Shown in pieces: positions 39,619 to 48,536 of a DNA stretch of 64,000 nt. The stretch is from positions 124,001-188,000 of the forward strand of contig CBDFGO010000002.1 in NCBI GenBank assembly GCA_965247125.1, read 5' to 3'. The position numbers and the translations under genes were made by a program. Position 1 is the first letter of the stretch. Each line of letters opens with the position of its first letter. The notes under the pieces were generated by a model. The model was given only the letters and a program-made list of their open reading frames with translations, had not been told where the DNA came from and did no database searches. The DNA comes from CALBJU01 sp965247125. Lineage in GTDB: Bacteria > Bacteroidota > Rhodothermia > Rhodothermales > UBA10348.

Positions 39619-39846
39619 CTAATTCCCAGCCGTGTGGCATTGTATCTAGAAAACAGTCGGTTTCCCGCCTCTCGTTATGTTGAGGTTTCTGGGGAAGGCT
39701 GTAGCTGCATTAGGTCCTGTTTGTCAGTGAACCTGTCCGTTATATCAGCCCCCCGCCTGACCCAAGCAGAAGGCTGAGGAGTTTACGAGGCCCGGATCAT
39801 TTCGCGTGATACTGTGAGCCTGCATATACAATGTCCGCCGCCTGGG
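39619..39846. other. Upstream region of the M20 gene, possible left end and guide RNA of the IS110 element
   Basis: About 230 bp with some short inverted repeats (AGCCTTC, GAAGGCT) around 39700-39780. The second copy of the IS110 element at 49927 is cut by IS256 on this side, so the real left end of this element may lie within this stretch. IS110-group elements normally have their guide RNA upstream of the recombinase gene, so it would be here. Confidence 0.4.
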
Positions 39847-40919
39847 TCGGGATGGGAAACCGGAATCATTATCCGTTTCACGTTACAAACCGGAGTGACT
39901 CATGTGCACTAATGTCTTTGTTGGCTGCGATATAAGCAAGGCGACGATCGATGTATGTATCCACCAAGAAAATCGTTCTGCTCGCCAGAAACAGTTTTTA
40001 AATACCGCAGCAGGTCATGGCCAGCTCATCAAGTGGATTATGGAGCCTGGAGCGTTCGTGCGTGTGGTGATCGAGGCAACGGGCAATTACAGTCTCGACC
40101 TCGCGCTGACCCTTGATTCGTGTTCCGCTGTTGAACTGATGGTAGCCAATCCATCTGCCACGCGTCAGTTTGCACGAGCACAAATGCGCCGATCAAAGAC
40201 AGACCGCGTCGATGCCGATATGCTGGCCGATTTTGCAAGCCGCATGGTATTTGTGCTCTGGACACCTCCGAAAGACGAGATTCTAGAGCTCAGAGGCATG
40301 TCGCGCCGCATGCATGCCCTCACCACAGAGAGAACCCGCGAGCAAGCACGGTTGCACCAAGCCTGTGCAACTGTGACCACATCAGCCATCGTAATCAATG
40401 ACATCGAGGTGAACATTCGACATCTGGAACGCAGACTCGCCGCCATGCTAGAACAGGCAATTCGTTTAATTGAAGGGCACGACCAGATGAATTCCGCATT
40501 TCTGCTACTCACCAGCATTCGAGGAATTGCACAGAAAAGCGCTGTCATGATTCTGCCAGAAATCTTGATTCTGCCCGATGGCATGTCCGTACGTCAGTGG
40601 GTAGCACATGCAGGACTTGATCCTCGCAAATACACTTCTGGCGACTCGGTCGCAAAGCGTGAGCGTATTTCAAAGATGGGAAACGTCAAGCTCAGGCGAG
40701 CACTCTACATGCCCGCACTCGTAGCCATCAAATGGGAGCCCAACATCATGGCCTTCTACGAACACCTGATCGCCCAGGGCAAAAAACCACTTGTGGCCAT
40801 CGTTGCAGTCATGAGAAAACTGCTGCACTCCATTTTTGGGATGCTCAAGAACGAAACTCCTTTTAAAGGAGAGAAATTCTACCAGATACCCGCTGTGAAG
40901 GCTTGATTTTCAAGAGAGT
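39847..40919 (+). mobile_element. IS110-family element (second lineage), copy 1, abutting an attC site
   Basis: Minimal extent, defined by identity with 49927-50999. The right end (CAAGAGAGTA) joins directly to the left box of an attC-like site (ATATAAC). The second copy joins a different attC site at the same base, so the element appears to target this position. Confidence 0.8.
39902..40906 (+). CDS. IS110-family transposase (second lineage), copy 1
   Basis: 334 residues. The DEDD_Tnp domain opens with NVFVGCDISKATIDVCIHQE (first Asp), with EATGNYS and KTDRVDADMLADFA following. The Transposase_20 domain has LLTSIRGIAQKSAV and AGLDPRKYTSGDSVAKRERI (catalytic Ser region). It is clearly different in sequence from the IS1111-type enzyme at 29433. 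The stop lies only about 13 bp before the element's right end, so any guide RNA must be upstream. Confidence 0.92.
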   Translation: MCTNVFVGCDISKATIDVCIHQENRSARQKQFLNTAAGHGQLIKWIMEPGAFVRVVIEATGNYSLDLALTLDSCSAVELMVANPSATRQFARAQMRRSKTDRVDADMLADFASRMVFVLWTPPKDEILELRGMSRRMHALTTERTREQARLHQACATVTTSAIVINDIEVNIRHLERRLAAMLEQAIRLIEGHDQMNSAFLLLTSIRGIAQKSAVMILPEILILPDGMSVRQWVAHAGLDPRKYTSGDSVAKRERISKMGNVKLRRALYMPALVAIKWEPNIMAFYEHLIAQGKKPLVAIVAVMRKLLHSIFGMLKNETPFKGEKFYQIPAVKA

Positions 40920-41027
40920 ATATAACGGCTGGCGGACTTGCGGCGAGCATTCGCTCACCTTCCAGAAAGTAGCTGTTTCAGACCGACTCAGCCAGTCGTG
41001 CGAGCCCGCAACATGTGCTTGTTATGC
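40920..41027 (+). other. attC-like site (long type, 108 bp), complete
   Basis: From ATATAAC to GTTATGC. TTGCGG near the left pairs with CCGCAA near the right, about ten bases from each end box; TAAC pairs with GTTA. It contains the central block CCAGAAAGTA and CAGCCAGTCG shared by all long sites in the window. Confidence 0.8.
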
Positions 41028-41140
41028 GTACTCTCAAATCCTCTGGATAAGAAAAAAATACAATCTTCTCTCGCTAGGCGGGCAGAGTCACTTGGGCTAG
41101 CTTAGCCTGTATGATCTGATCACGAATTTTCCTTGGTTAC

Positions 41141-41860
41141 ATGCACTGTCCGATCTCCTTCTTCTTCGCAGGAGTCCTTGCTCTCACCGCATTCAGCATG
41201 GACTCGGCCACAGCACAAAACAACCCACCGGAGGGGTTCACCGCTCTTTTCAATGGGAATGACCTCAACGGTTGGTTCGGCCACGGCACTGAGGATCCGC
41301 GTACTCTTTGGAAAATGTCGGCGGAAGAACTGGAGAAGCACAAACACAAAACCCGCGAAGATATACGTCAGCATTGGAGCGTCGAAGATGGCGAGCTGGT
41401 CAATGATGGTTCGGGGCTTTACCTGACCACCAACAAGGATTACGGTGACTTTGAATTATTGGTCGAATACAAAACCGTACCAATGGCCGACAGCGGAATC
41501 TACCCTCGCGGTGTCCCACAGATTCAGATTTGGGATACCACCGAGGAGGGCGGCAAGTGGGATATCGGCGCAGGCCAAGGGTCGGGCGGCCTTTGGAACA
41601 ACAGTCAAGATGCACCCGGAAAGGATCCATTGAAGTTAATGGACAAGCCTTTCGGTGAGTGGAATAGCTTCCGCATCCTGATGATTGGAAACAGAGTAAC
41701 CGTTCAACTGAACGGTGAGAAGGTGGTCGATAGCGCTGTGATGGAAAACTACTTCGACCGCGAGATCCCGGTATTTGACCGAGGGCCGATTCAGCTGCAG
41801 ACCCATGGCGGTGAGATCCGCTGGCGAAATGTTTTCATTCGCGAGATCCCAAAGAACTAG
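41141..41860 (+). CDS. DUF1080 (3-keto-disaccharide hydrolase-like) secreted protein, gene cassette
   Basis: A 239-residue protein with a signal peptide (PISFFFAGVLALTAFSMDSA) and one DUF1080 domain of concanavalin-like fold: GFTALFNGNDLNGWFG, the DGELVNDGSGLYLTTNKDYGDF strand, SGIYPRGVPQIQIWD and GPIQLQTHGGEIRWRNVFIRE. Members are exported and common in Planctomycetota and Bacteroidota; some hydrolyse 3-keto-glycosides. The gene is framed by complete attC-like sites at 40920 and 41903 in the same orientation, giving a classical one-gene cassette. Confidence 0.88.
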   Translation: MHCPISFFFAGVLALTAFSMDSATAQNNPPEGFTALFNGNDLNGWFGHGTEDPRTLWKMSAEELEKHKHKTREDIRQHWSVEDGELVNDGSGLYLTTNKDYGDFELLVEYKTVPMADSGIYPRGVPQIQIWDTTEEGGKWDIGAGQGSGGLWNNSQDAPGKDPLKLMDKPFGEWNSFRILMIGNRVTVQLNGEKVVDSAVMENYFDREIPVFDRGPIQLQTHGGEIRWRNVFIREIPKN

Positions 41861-41902
41861 ACGGCATCGATGAGATTAGAAACAGCCGTCGAGCCCGAGT
41901 AA

Positions 41903-42010
41903 GCATAACGGCCGGCGGAATTACGGCGAGCATGCCCTCCCCCTCCAGAAAGTAATCGTTCCGGGTCGTCTCAGCCAGTCGCGCAAACCTGCAACATGCG
42001 CTTGTTATGG
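41903..42010 (+). other. attC-like site (long type, 108 bp), complete
   Basis: From GCATAAC to GTTATGG, 43 bp after the DUF1080 gene. It differs from its relatives at many positions (TTACGG for TTGCGG, GGGTCGTC for CCGACTC) while keeping the length and end boxes, as expected for cassette-specific sites. Confidence 0.82.
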
Positions 42011-42079
42011 GCACTAGCCTAGTAATTCACCTTCCGACCTTAATGACGCCTGCACTGGGATTTCTATTGATAGCTCGGT

Positions 42080-42769
42080 CTAGCTTTGTCTTGCACGACG
42101 AATCATTACGTTGAATTCACCTCGTTTAGAGCCGGGATCGTCACCAAGCGCTCCTTTGACAAAAGAAACCACAACCCTGTCCCTATGCTCCTCTGGAATT
42201 TCCAGGAGAATGGTGTCCTTTTCGTTCAAGGGGTCACCATCAAAGTACATCTGTGTAATTAATTCGTGATAACCACGCTTGGAGATCTTGAAATGTATAT
42301 GGGGCGGACGCCACCACCTGTCATCCACCGGGTATGCGCCCGGCACGATAGTTTTAAGGTTGTAACGACCTTGTTCATCGGACTTGATTTTTCCCCAACC
42401 CTGAAAGTCCTCATCCCGAGGAGCCGGATTAGGATCATCTTCATGGTGATATCGCCCATGCTTGTTGGCTTGCCAAACGTCGATTAAAGCATTTGGAACC
42501 GGTTTGAAGTCGTCACCAAGAATCTGGCCGCTGAGATATACTACCTCACCCAATGCCTGAAGAGGGTGCCCCGTGATTTTAGTCAAGTCTAAATCCTTAT
42601 CAACCTGTTCGTGTTTAGGAAAGAAGGGACCTTCCGTTTGAGCCGGTGTCTCACAGTCCGATTCCTTTCTGATCATGGGCGGAAGCGCGCTACCAATTGC
42701 TCCCGCTGCAACAGCTGTTGCTCCGAGACTTAGCGCGGCTCGTCTAGTAATTTTTTTTACGTCTGACAT
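42080..42769 (-). CDS. Tat-exported intradiol ring-cleavage dioxygenase-like protein, reverse cassette gene
   Basis: A 229-residue protein with a twin-arginine signal (TRRAALSLGATAVAAGAIGS). The body matches the protocatechuate/catechol dioxygenase beta fold: ETPAQTEGPFFP, VYLSGQILGDDFKPVPNALIDVWQANKHGRYHH, GRYNLKTIVPGAYP and WWRPPHIHFKISKRGY. The Fe(III) ligands appear to be Tyr in HGRYHH, Tyr in PGAYPV and the two His in PPHIHF, so it is probably active. It would cleave catechol-type rings between the hydroxyls, outside the cytoplasm. It lies between attC-like sites 41903 and 42795, pointing against them. Confidence 0.85.
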   Translation of the reverse strand: MSDVKKITRRAALSLGATAVAAGAIGSALPPMIRKESDCETPAQTEGPFFPKHEQVDKDLDLTKITGHPLQALGEVVYLSGQILGDDFKPVPNALIDVWQANKHGRYHHEDDPNPAPRDEDFQGWGKIKSDEQGRYNLKTIVPGAYPVDDRWWRPPHIHFKISKRGYHELITQMYFDGDPLNEKDTILLEIPEEHRDRVVVSFVKGALGDDPGSKRGEFNVMIRRARQS

Positions 42770-42794
42770 CTTACCTGACCATTTGGGTTAGTGT

Positions 42795-42890
42795 GTATTA
42801 CGGCTCGCGGATTTGCGGCGAGCAACCGCTCTCCTTCCAGAAAGTAACTGTTTCTGACAGACTCAGCCAGTCGTTCAAGCCCGTAACATG
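42795..42890 (+). other. attC-like site (long type), right end removed by IS3
   Basis: Starts GTATTAC and shares TTTGCGGCGAGCA, CCAGAAAGTA and CCCGTAACATG with the other long sites. IS3 copy D begins at 42891, so the final GTTRRRY box is missing. Confidence 0.72.
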
Positions 42891-42977
42891 AGAGATGGTC
42901 CTGATTCATCGGACAGTCTGAACAACAAATAAGGTGGAGTCTTGCGATCTTATCACCCTCAAGAAAGGATACAAACG

Positions 42978-43265
42978 ATGAGTCGCAAAAGAAGAAACCA
43001 CAGCAACACATTCAAAGCGAACGTAGCGCTGGCGGCGGTCAAAGGAGATCGCACAATGGCTGAGTTGGCAGACCAGTTCCAGGTGCATCCGAACCAGATT
43101 CAGACGTGGAAAAAGAAGCTGATTCAGGACGCTGAAGAGGTCTTTGAAAAAGGGTATTCCAGAAAGCACAACGAGGAGGGCCAGATCAAGGAGCTTCACG
43201 CCAAAATTGGCGAGCTTTCGATGGAGAAGGATTTTTTATCCAAAGCGCTCGGTCGCACCCAGTAG
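42978..43265 (+). CDS. IS3-family OrfA, copy D
   Basis: 95 residues, intact, same as copy C. Confidence 0.88.
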   Translation: MSRKRRNHSNTFKANVALAAVKGDRTMAELADQFQVHPNQIQTWKKKLIQDAEEVFEKGYSRKHNEEGQIKELHAKIGELSMEKDFLSKALGRTQ

Positions 43266-43279
43266 GTGAGCGCCGCCAA

Positions 43280-43941
43280 ATGATCGACCCAATCCACGAC
43301 CTCTCCATCAAACGGCAGTGCAATCTGCTGGAGCTGAATCGCTCAACGGCCTACTACAAGCCGGTGGGCGAGAGCAAAGAGAACCTGGCCGTGATGAAAA
43401 AACTGGATGAGCTCTACATCGAACGTCCCACGCGAGGATCGCGCACCATGAAGGATGCGCTCGAGGACAGAGGTATTTTTGTGGGCCGCCATCGAATCCG
43501 GCGATTAATGCGTCTGATGGGCCTTATTGCCATTTATCCTAAGAAACGGACCTCGATTCCGGGAAAAGGTCACAAGATTTATCCGTATCTCTTGCGTAAG
43601 CTCAACGTGACGCGGCCCCGGCAGGTTTACGCAAGCGACATCACATTCATTCCGATGAAAAGGGGATTCGTTTACCTGGTCGCCGTCATCGACTGGTACA
43701 GCCGAAAAGTACTCTCACGCCGGATCTCCAATACGATGGACACCGACTTCTGTGTGGAAGCTCTCGAAGAAGCAATCGCCGTGTATGGAGCGCCAGAGAT
43801 CTTCAATACGGATCAGGGCAGCCAGTTCACACCCGTGGCCTTTACTGATGTGCTGAAGAATCATGACATCAAAATCTCTATGGATGGCAAAGGACGCTGG
43901 ATGGACAACGTGTTCGTTGAACGTCTGTGGCGTAGCCTGAA
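43280..43941 (+). pseudogene. IS3-family OrfB, copy D, interrupted by IS256
   Basis: The frame runs to RLWRSLK, retaining all three DDE residues, and ends at the IS256 insertion. The tail resumes at 45326 (SLKYEEVYLKAYDSV) and stops at the edge of the next IS at 45433, so the last 20 or so residues are lost. Confidence 0.88.
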
Positions 43942-45325
43942 GAGTTAACCCCGAAAGTTGTGTACGGGTGAAAAAGGTATAGGCGGCGTATCCTGATGAT
44001 GATTACGTCATTGTCAATCCGAAGATTGGAGGATACACCGCCCATGAAGACGAATAACGCACACGAGAACGAGAACTACAATAGCACAGAGGATGTGTTG
44101 ACAGAAGTATTGCGAACAGGGGCCGCAAAGATGCTGCCCACAGCCGTTGAGGCCGAGGTTGAAGCTTTCTGCCAGCGCTACCAGTTCCTGCGCGACGAAG
44201 AGAATCGCCACCGCATCGTTCGCAATGGATATCTGCCAGAGAGGAAGATTTTGACTGGTATCGGGGAGGTCGCTGTAAAGATGCCCCGCATACGCGACCG
44301 TACGGGTCGGGGTGAGGATAGAATCGGTTTCCGCAGTTCGATACTACCAGCCTACCTCCGCAAGAGCCGCTCGCTTGAGGCTCTCATTCCATGGTTGTAC
44401 CTGAAGGGAGTTTCAACGGGCGGCTTTGAGGCAGCGCTCTCGGCCCTTGTTGGTCCTGATGCCCCAGGGCTGACCTCCTCGACGATTGCGCGCCTGAAGA
44501 CGCTTTGGACAAGGGAGCACGAAGACTGGCAAAAGCGGAGCCTGAAGGAGAAGCACTACGTCTATTTCTGGGCCGACGGTATTCACGTAAACGTACGCAT
44601 GGATAAACAGAAACTGTGTCTGCTGGTCGTGATCGGCGCTACGGCCGATGGAAGGAAGGAGCTTATAGCACTCGAGGACGGCTTTCGCGAGAGCAAGCAG
44701 TCGTGGCGAGAGTTGCTCCTGGAGCTGAGGCACCGCGGGCTGGATCAAGGACCGAAGCTGGCTGTTGCCGATGGAGCCATGGGATTCTGGAGTGCTCTCG
44801 CAGAAGTTTATCCCGAGACGCGAGCCGCACGCTGTTGGGTGCACAAGACAGCAAATGTGCTCAACCGCCTGCCCAAGTCCGTTCAGAAGAAGGCAAAAGG
44901 TCACCTCACGCAGATCTATACAGCAGAAACAAAAAAGCAGGCAGAGAGCGCCCTTCTGTTTTTCATCAAAGCCTACCAGCAAAAGTATCCGAAAGCAGCA
45001 GAGATTCTGGTGAAAGACCGAGAAGAACTGCTCGCTTTTTATGACTTTCCGGCAGAACACTGGATCCATCTTCGGAGCACAAATCCGATCGAATCTACGT
45101 TCGCGACCGTGCGCCTCAGGACCGCCAAAACGAGGGGATGTCTGAGCCGAGAAACAGCTCTTGCAATGGCCTTCCGTCTATGTAAAGAGGCTCAGAAGAA
45201 GTGGAGGAAACTGAATGCACCGCACCTATTGCAACTTGTAAAAAAAGGAATCAAATTCACCGACGGAATTACATCAGAACGACACGCTGCCTAAACCTTC
45301 CATACACAACTTTTGGGCATAGCTC
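43942..45325 (+). mobile_element. IS256-family element, copy e, with intact 9-bp target duplication
   Basis: Flanked by TAGCCTGAA at 43933-43941 and 45326-45334, inside the orfB gene of IS3 copy D. A clear nested insertion, so IS256 arrived after the IS3. Confidence 0.95.
44044..45294 (+). CDS. IS256-family transposase, copy e
   Basis: 416 residues with one substitution (KMLPTAVEAE instead of KMLATAVEAE). Confidence 0.93.
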   Translation: MKTNNAHENENYNSTEDVLTEVLRTGAAKMLPTAVEAEVEAFCQRYQFLRDEENRHRIVRNGYLPERKILTGIGEVAVKMPRIRDRTGRGEDRIGFRSSILPAYLRKSRSLEALIPWLYLKGVSTGGFEAALSALVGPDAPGLTSSTIARLKTLWTREHEDWQKRSLKEKHYVYFWADGIHVNVRMDKQKLCLLVVIGATADGRKELIALEDGFRESKQSWRELLLELRHRGLDQGPKLAVADGAMGFWSALAEVYPETRAARCWVHKTANVLNRLPKSVQKKAKGHLTQIYTAETKKQAESALLFFIKAYQQKYPKAAEILVKDREELLAFYDFPAEHWIHLRSTNPIESTFATVRLRTAKTRGCLSRETALAMAFRLCKEAQKKWRKLNAPHLLQLVKKGIKFTDGITSERHAA

Positions 45326-45433
45326 TAGCCTGAAATATGAAGAGGTGTACCTTAAAGCCTATGACAGTGTGGCTGAAGCCCGCAAATCCATTGCTGTATA
45401 CTTCGACTACTTCAATAACGAAAGGCGACACAG
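45326..45433 (+). mobile_element. IS3-family element, group 1, copy D, right remnant
   Basis: 108 bp of orfB from TAGCCTGAA to CGACACAG; the element's last 120 bp or so are missing at the junction with IS3 group 2. Confidence 0.88.
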
Positions 45434-45469
45434 TGACCTTACTCCGGTTTTCTGGACAGTTGATTAAGC

Positions 45470-46367
45470 CTACACTGCGGTGGTTTGTTGGTTAATATAG
45501 TGTTGTTCAAATTCCATCGGCGTCTGGTATCCAAGGGTTGAGTGTCGACGTTGGCGATTGTAGAAAACCTCGATATATTCGAAGAGTCCTCGTTTTGCTT
45601 CAGCATGTGAATTGAATGGATCTCCTCGAAGGTGCATCTCCGTTTTGAGTGTCCCGAAGAAGCTCTCGGTTGGAGCATTGTCGTGACAGGATCCGCTCCT
45701 GCTCATCGAGATGGTGATCCCTTCGCGCCGCAGCATTCGTTGGTACTCATAGCTCGTGTACTGGCTACCTCGATCCGAATGATGAATTAGCCCTGCCCGT
45801 GGCCGCTGATGCTCAATCGCGTTCTGAAGCGCGTTGGTGGCAAGTTCTTTTGCGAGAGAGGGACGTACTGACCATCCAACGACTCGGCGTGAGTACAAAT
45901 CCAGCACGACAGCCATCGGCGATAGAAAATCGCCGAAGCCATCCTTCAGCCGTCGGTAAATATGTAATGTCGGCTGTCCACACGGCGCCTGGCCTGTCAG
46001 GCATGAATTGACGATCCAGCACGTTGGCCTTGATAGCCTCAAGAGGAGCGGATGGAGCCTGTACACGCCTCTTGCGGCGCCTGAGCGCCTTAATCCCGTT
46101 CTGCTGCATCAGACGAGCCACGCGACGACGCCCTACCGCGACGCCTTGAGCGCGAAGCTCGGCATGCACTCGCGGAGCGCCATACGTACCCCTGCTGGCC
46201 CGGTGAATCGTTTGAATCTGAATCAACAGTCCACGGTTTTCATGCTCTCGAATACTCAGTGCGCGTCCCCTCCATGCGTAATACCCGCTCGGCGATAGCC
46301 GCATAAACGTACACGCTCGCACGACTGGCACCAACCCTCTTACTTCGTCCACAACCCGGTATCTCAT
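45470..46367 (-). pseudogene. IS3-family group 2 OrfB, split by the same internal frameshift
   Basis: Carries the same hairpin-forming extra bases as the copy at 19759-20656 (near 45910-45935 here), leaving N-terminal and C-terminal halves in different frames. Confidence 0.85.
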
Positions 46368-46648
46368 CGAAGGTCTCTGCTGAAAATACCGGCGGCTTTT
46401 TTTAGAACGATGTTCTCCTCTTTGACCCGTCTGAGCTCTTTGCGGAGTTTGACGAGTTCCTCATCACGAGGAGTACCGTGCCCGGGAAACGCTCGTTTAC
46501 CATCCTCTTCGAATCGCTGCTTCCAACGCCTGATCAATCCGGCATTGATGCCCAATTCCCTGGCCGTCTGACTCGTGTTGCCACTGATCTCAGCTAACTG
46601 GACGGCTTCCAGTTTGAACTCTTTGGAATACTTCCTTCTCGTTCCCAT
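46364..46648 (-). CDS. IS3-family group 2 OrfA, copy 2
   Basis: 94 residues, same protein as at 19478-19762. Confidence 0.9.
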   Translation of the reverse strand: MGTRRKYSKEFKLEAVQLAEISGNTSQTARELGINAGLIRRWKQRFEEDGKRAFPGHGTPRDEELVKLRKELRRVKEENIVLKKAAGIFSRDLR

Positions 46649-46712
46649 TGCGTACCTCTGTATTGATGCAAAGTACGCTTAACTACCTGTCCACTTTATG
46701 GGAGTAAGGTCA

Positions 46713-46835
46713 ACATGTTTTATGAGAACGGGCATTGATGTACTAGTAATGGAAGATTGTATCTTATACAAAAAGGAACAACCCGACGTGCCGGATACCA
46801 TCAAAGATTGGAAAACAGAATATGCGCTCGACTGA
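46713..46835 (+). pseudogene. Carbamoyltransferase (NodU/CmcH family), C-terminal remnant
   Basis: Immediately after the IS end, one frame reads TCFMRTGIDVLVMEDCILYK and continues about 20 residues to a TGA at 46833. The CFMRTxMDxLVxxxxxLxK pattern is characteristic of the extreme C-terminus of NodU/CmcH-type O-carbamoyltransferases, which decorate glycans or antibiotics. More than 90 percent of the gene is missing. It overlaps the next gene by 14 bp, as in an operon. Confidence 0.7.
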
Positions 46836-47193
46836 TCCCGATCATCTATCAAGTGTTCATCCGAAGCTCAAACATTTTTTTGACCGCGAACTCATGCCCT
46901 TAGCCGCGGAGATGAAGCTCAAGCAAGACATCATTCCATGGGTTTCGATAGATAACGACACGGAATCTTATTACCACGTGCGAAAAGTCAGAAGCATGAG
47001 TAAACAGGATTTCGAAATAATTGGAAGCGTCACGTTAGAATCGTTTGCAGAAGACCTGAGAGCATATTGGAACAACAACGAGGATTCCGAGCTTCCTGTA
47101 TTGTTAAATTCGCTAGCAGCTATCGCGGAGGAGTTCTACGTTATTGAAGATCAATCAGAGGAAATACCACCCAATGTTTATGTCATGTTCTAA
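46822..47193 (+). CDS. Hypothetical protein downstream of a carbamoyltransferase
   Basis: A 123-residue, soluble, acidic protein (SSVHPKLKHFFDRELMPLAA, then a helical C-terminus). I recognise no domain, signal peptide or membrane segment. Its ATG overlaps the end of the carbamoyltransferase remnant, so it was translated from that operon. With the promoter region gone, expression now depends on a promoter in the neighbouring IS. Confidence 0.6.
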   Translation: MRSTDPDHLSSVHPKLKHFFDRELMPLAAEMKLKQDIIPWVSIDNDTESYYHVRKVRSMSKQDFEIIGSVTLESFAEDLRAYWNNNEDSELPVLLNSLAAIAEEFYVIEDQSEEIPPNVYVMF

Positions 47194-47606
47194 GATGAAT
47201 TCAGGCATCGAATGAGTCGACTGGATAGATACATTCCGTCCATGGATTGTTTCCGATGGCACTCTCCTCATTAACTAGCTGACTATCTTCATCCCGATGA
47301 CACTTGGTTATTCATATGGCTCGATTCGATCAAGGGCATAAGCCCTATTCTGGGGCCGAAAAGCAGGTTGAAGGATTACTTTCGAACTTGAATACTTGCA
47401 AGTTCCTGGGATGGTATCGAATTATTTTCCGCTTGGTTGAAGAGCCTCTATTAGGCTATTCGTGCGGGCTGATTAAGCAGAAGAGCCCAGTAATTGCTTA
47501 TAGAGCTTCCTGGTAGTCTGACTTTGGGCCGGCAGACTGGCTTGGGTCGAGCCCGACGATATAACGCACTTCATGCACTGAACCATTTCATCGAATTCAC
47601 CGGGAC
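47194..47606. other. Non-coding stretch before the WlbA-like gene
   Basis: About 410 bp. A short frame at 47304-47516 (70 codons) has no recognisable homology or good ribosome-binding site. It may be decayed coding DNA plus the promoter of the next gene. Confidence 0.4.
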
Positions 47607-48515
47607 ATGACGAACATCCTTCCAAAAAATTTCGGTCTCATCGGGGCAGCCGGATATGTGGCGCCCAGGCACATGAAAGCGATTCGAGATACAGGCAACA
47701 GGCTTGTGGCGGCGCTCGACCCAAATGATTCCGTAGGAGTCCTGGATAGCTACGCTCAGGATGTAAGTTTCTTTACAGAATTTGAGCGTTTTGACCGTCA
47801 CGCAGAAAAGCTAAGACGACTCGGTGATGAGCATCGTTTACACTATGTAAGCGTGGCTTCGCCGAATTATCTGCATGATGCACATTGCAGGTTTGCCCTT
47901 CGTATCGGAGCTGACGCAATTTGTGAGAAGCCACTCGTCTTGAATCCGTGGAACGTGGATGCACTTCAGGAGATTGAGCAGGAGACAGGGCAGCGTATAT
48001 ATAATGTGTTGCAACTCAGACTCCATCCGTCCATTCAGCAGCTTAAGAAGTTCGTAGATGGATCATCCGATGGTACCCACTTTGAAGTCGATTTGAAGTA
48101 CATCACTGGACGCGGACCATGGTATTTCACATCATGGAAGGGAGATATTCAGAAATCAGGTGGCGTGGCAACGAACATCGGAGTTCACTTTTTCGATGTT
48201 TTAATCTGGATATTTGGTTCAGTTCAAGAGTCATCCGTCGAAGTGCGAGAGGTCAAAAGAATGAACGGACGGCTCGAGCTCGAAAAAGCTAGCGTCACGT
48301 GGCATCTTTCCGTCGATCGATCTGACCTGCCAGAAAACGCCGATGGGAAGACCACCTGGCGATCACTCAAAGTTGATAGAAAGGAGTTCGAATTTTCAGA
48401 TGGACTCGCTGATCTGCACACAGCGGTTTACGCTGATATTTTGAACGGGCGCGGATACGGCATAGAGGCTGCCAGACCAGCTATCGAGTTAGTGCACAGA
48501 ATTAGGGAATCCTAG
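47607..48515 (+). CDS. wlbA: UDP-GlcNAc3NAcA-pathway dehydrogenase (WlbA/WbpB type, Gfo/Idh/MocA family)
   Basis: A 302-residue oxidoreductase. The N-terminal Rossmann fold has NFGLIGAAGYVAPRHMKAI, the SFFTEFERFDRH segment is typical of WlbA, and VASPNYLHDAH, GADAICEKPLVLNP (EKP motif) and TNIGVHFFDVLIWIFG (catalytic H) follow. WlbA oxidises the C3 hydroxyl of UDP-N-acetylglucosaminuronate with NAD+, a step to UDP-2,3-diacetamido-2,3-dideoxy-glucuronate for O-antigen-type glycans. The protein is slightly shorter than the usual 315 residues. Partner genes (aminotransferase, acetyltransferase) would be expected next but the IS256 copy f begins 21 bp downstream. Confidence 0.85.
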   Translation: MTNILPKNFGLIGAAGYVAPRHMKAIRDTGNRLVAALDPNDSVGVLDSYAQDVSFFTEFERFDRHAEKLRRLGDEHRLHYVSVASPNYLHDAHCRFALRIGADAICEKPLVLNPWNVDALQEIEQETGQRIYNVLQLRLHPSIQQLKKFVDGSSDGTHFEVDLKYITGRGPWYFTSWKGDIQKSGGVATNIGVHFFDVLIWIFGSVQESSVEVREVKRMNGRLELEKASVTWHLSVDRSDLPENADGKTTWRSLKVDRKEFEFSDGLADLHTAVYADILNGRGYGIEAARPAIELVHRIRES

Positions 48516-48536
48516 TCAATGACGTAGAGGATAGGC

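Larger units (their letters stand above)
42891..43941 (+). mobile_element. IS3-family element, group 1, copy D, left part
   Basis: Left end intact. It is interrupted at 43941 by IS256 copy e; it continues at 45326-45433 and then lacks its right end because IS3 group 2 follows. Confidence 0.9.
45434..46712 (-). mobile_element. IS3-family element, group 2 (1279 bp), copy 2
   Basis: Complete, minus orientation, ends TGACCTTACTCC and complement; appears identical to 19414-20692 over the regions compared. It truncates IS3 copy D on one side and a carbamoyltransferase on the other. Confidence 0.9.

Noticed and set aside
28361..42890. CRISPR array
   Set aside because: The repeats are 80-110 bp, separated by 0.8 kb or more with genes between, and diverge from one another; no short direct repeats with unique spacers exist.
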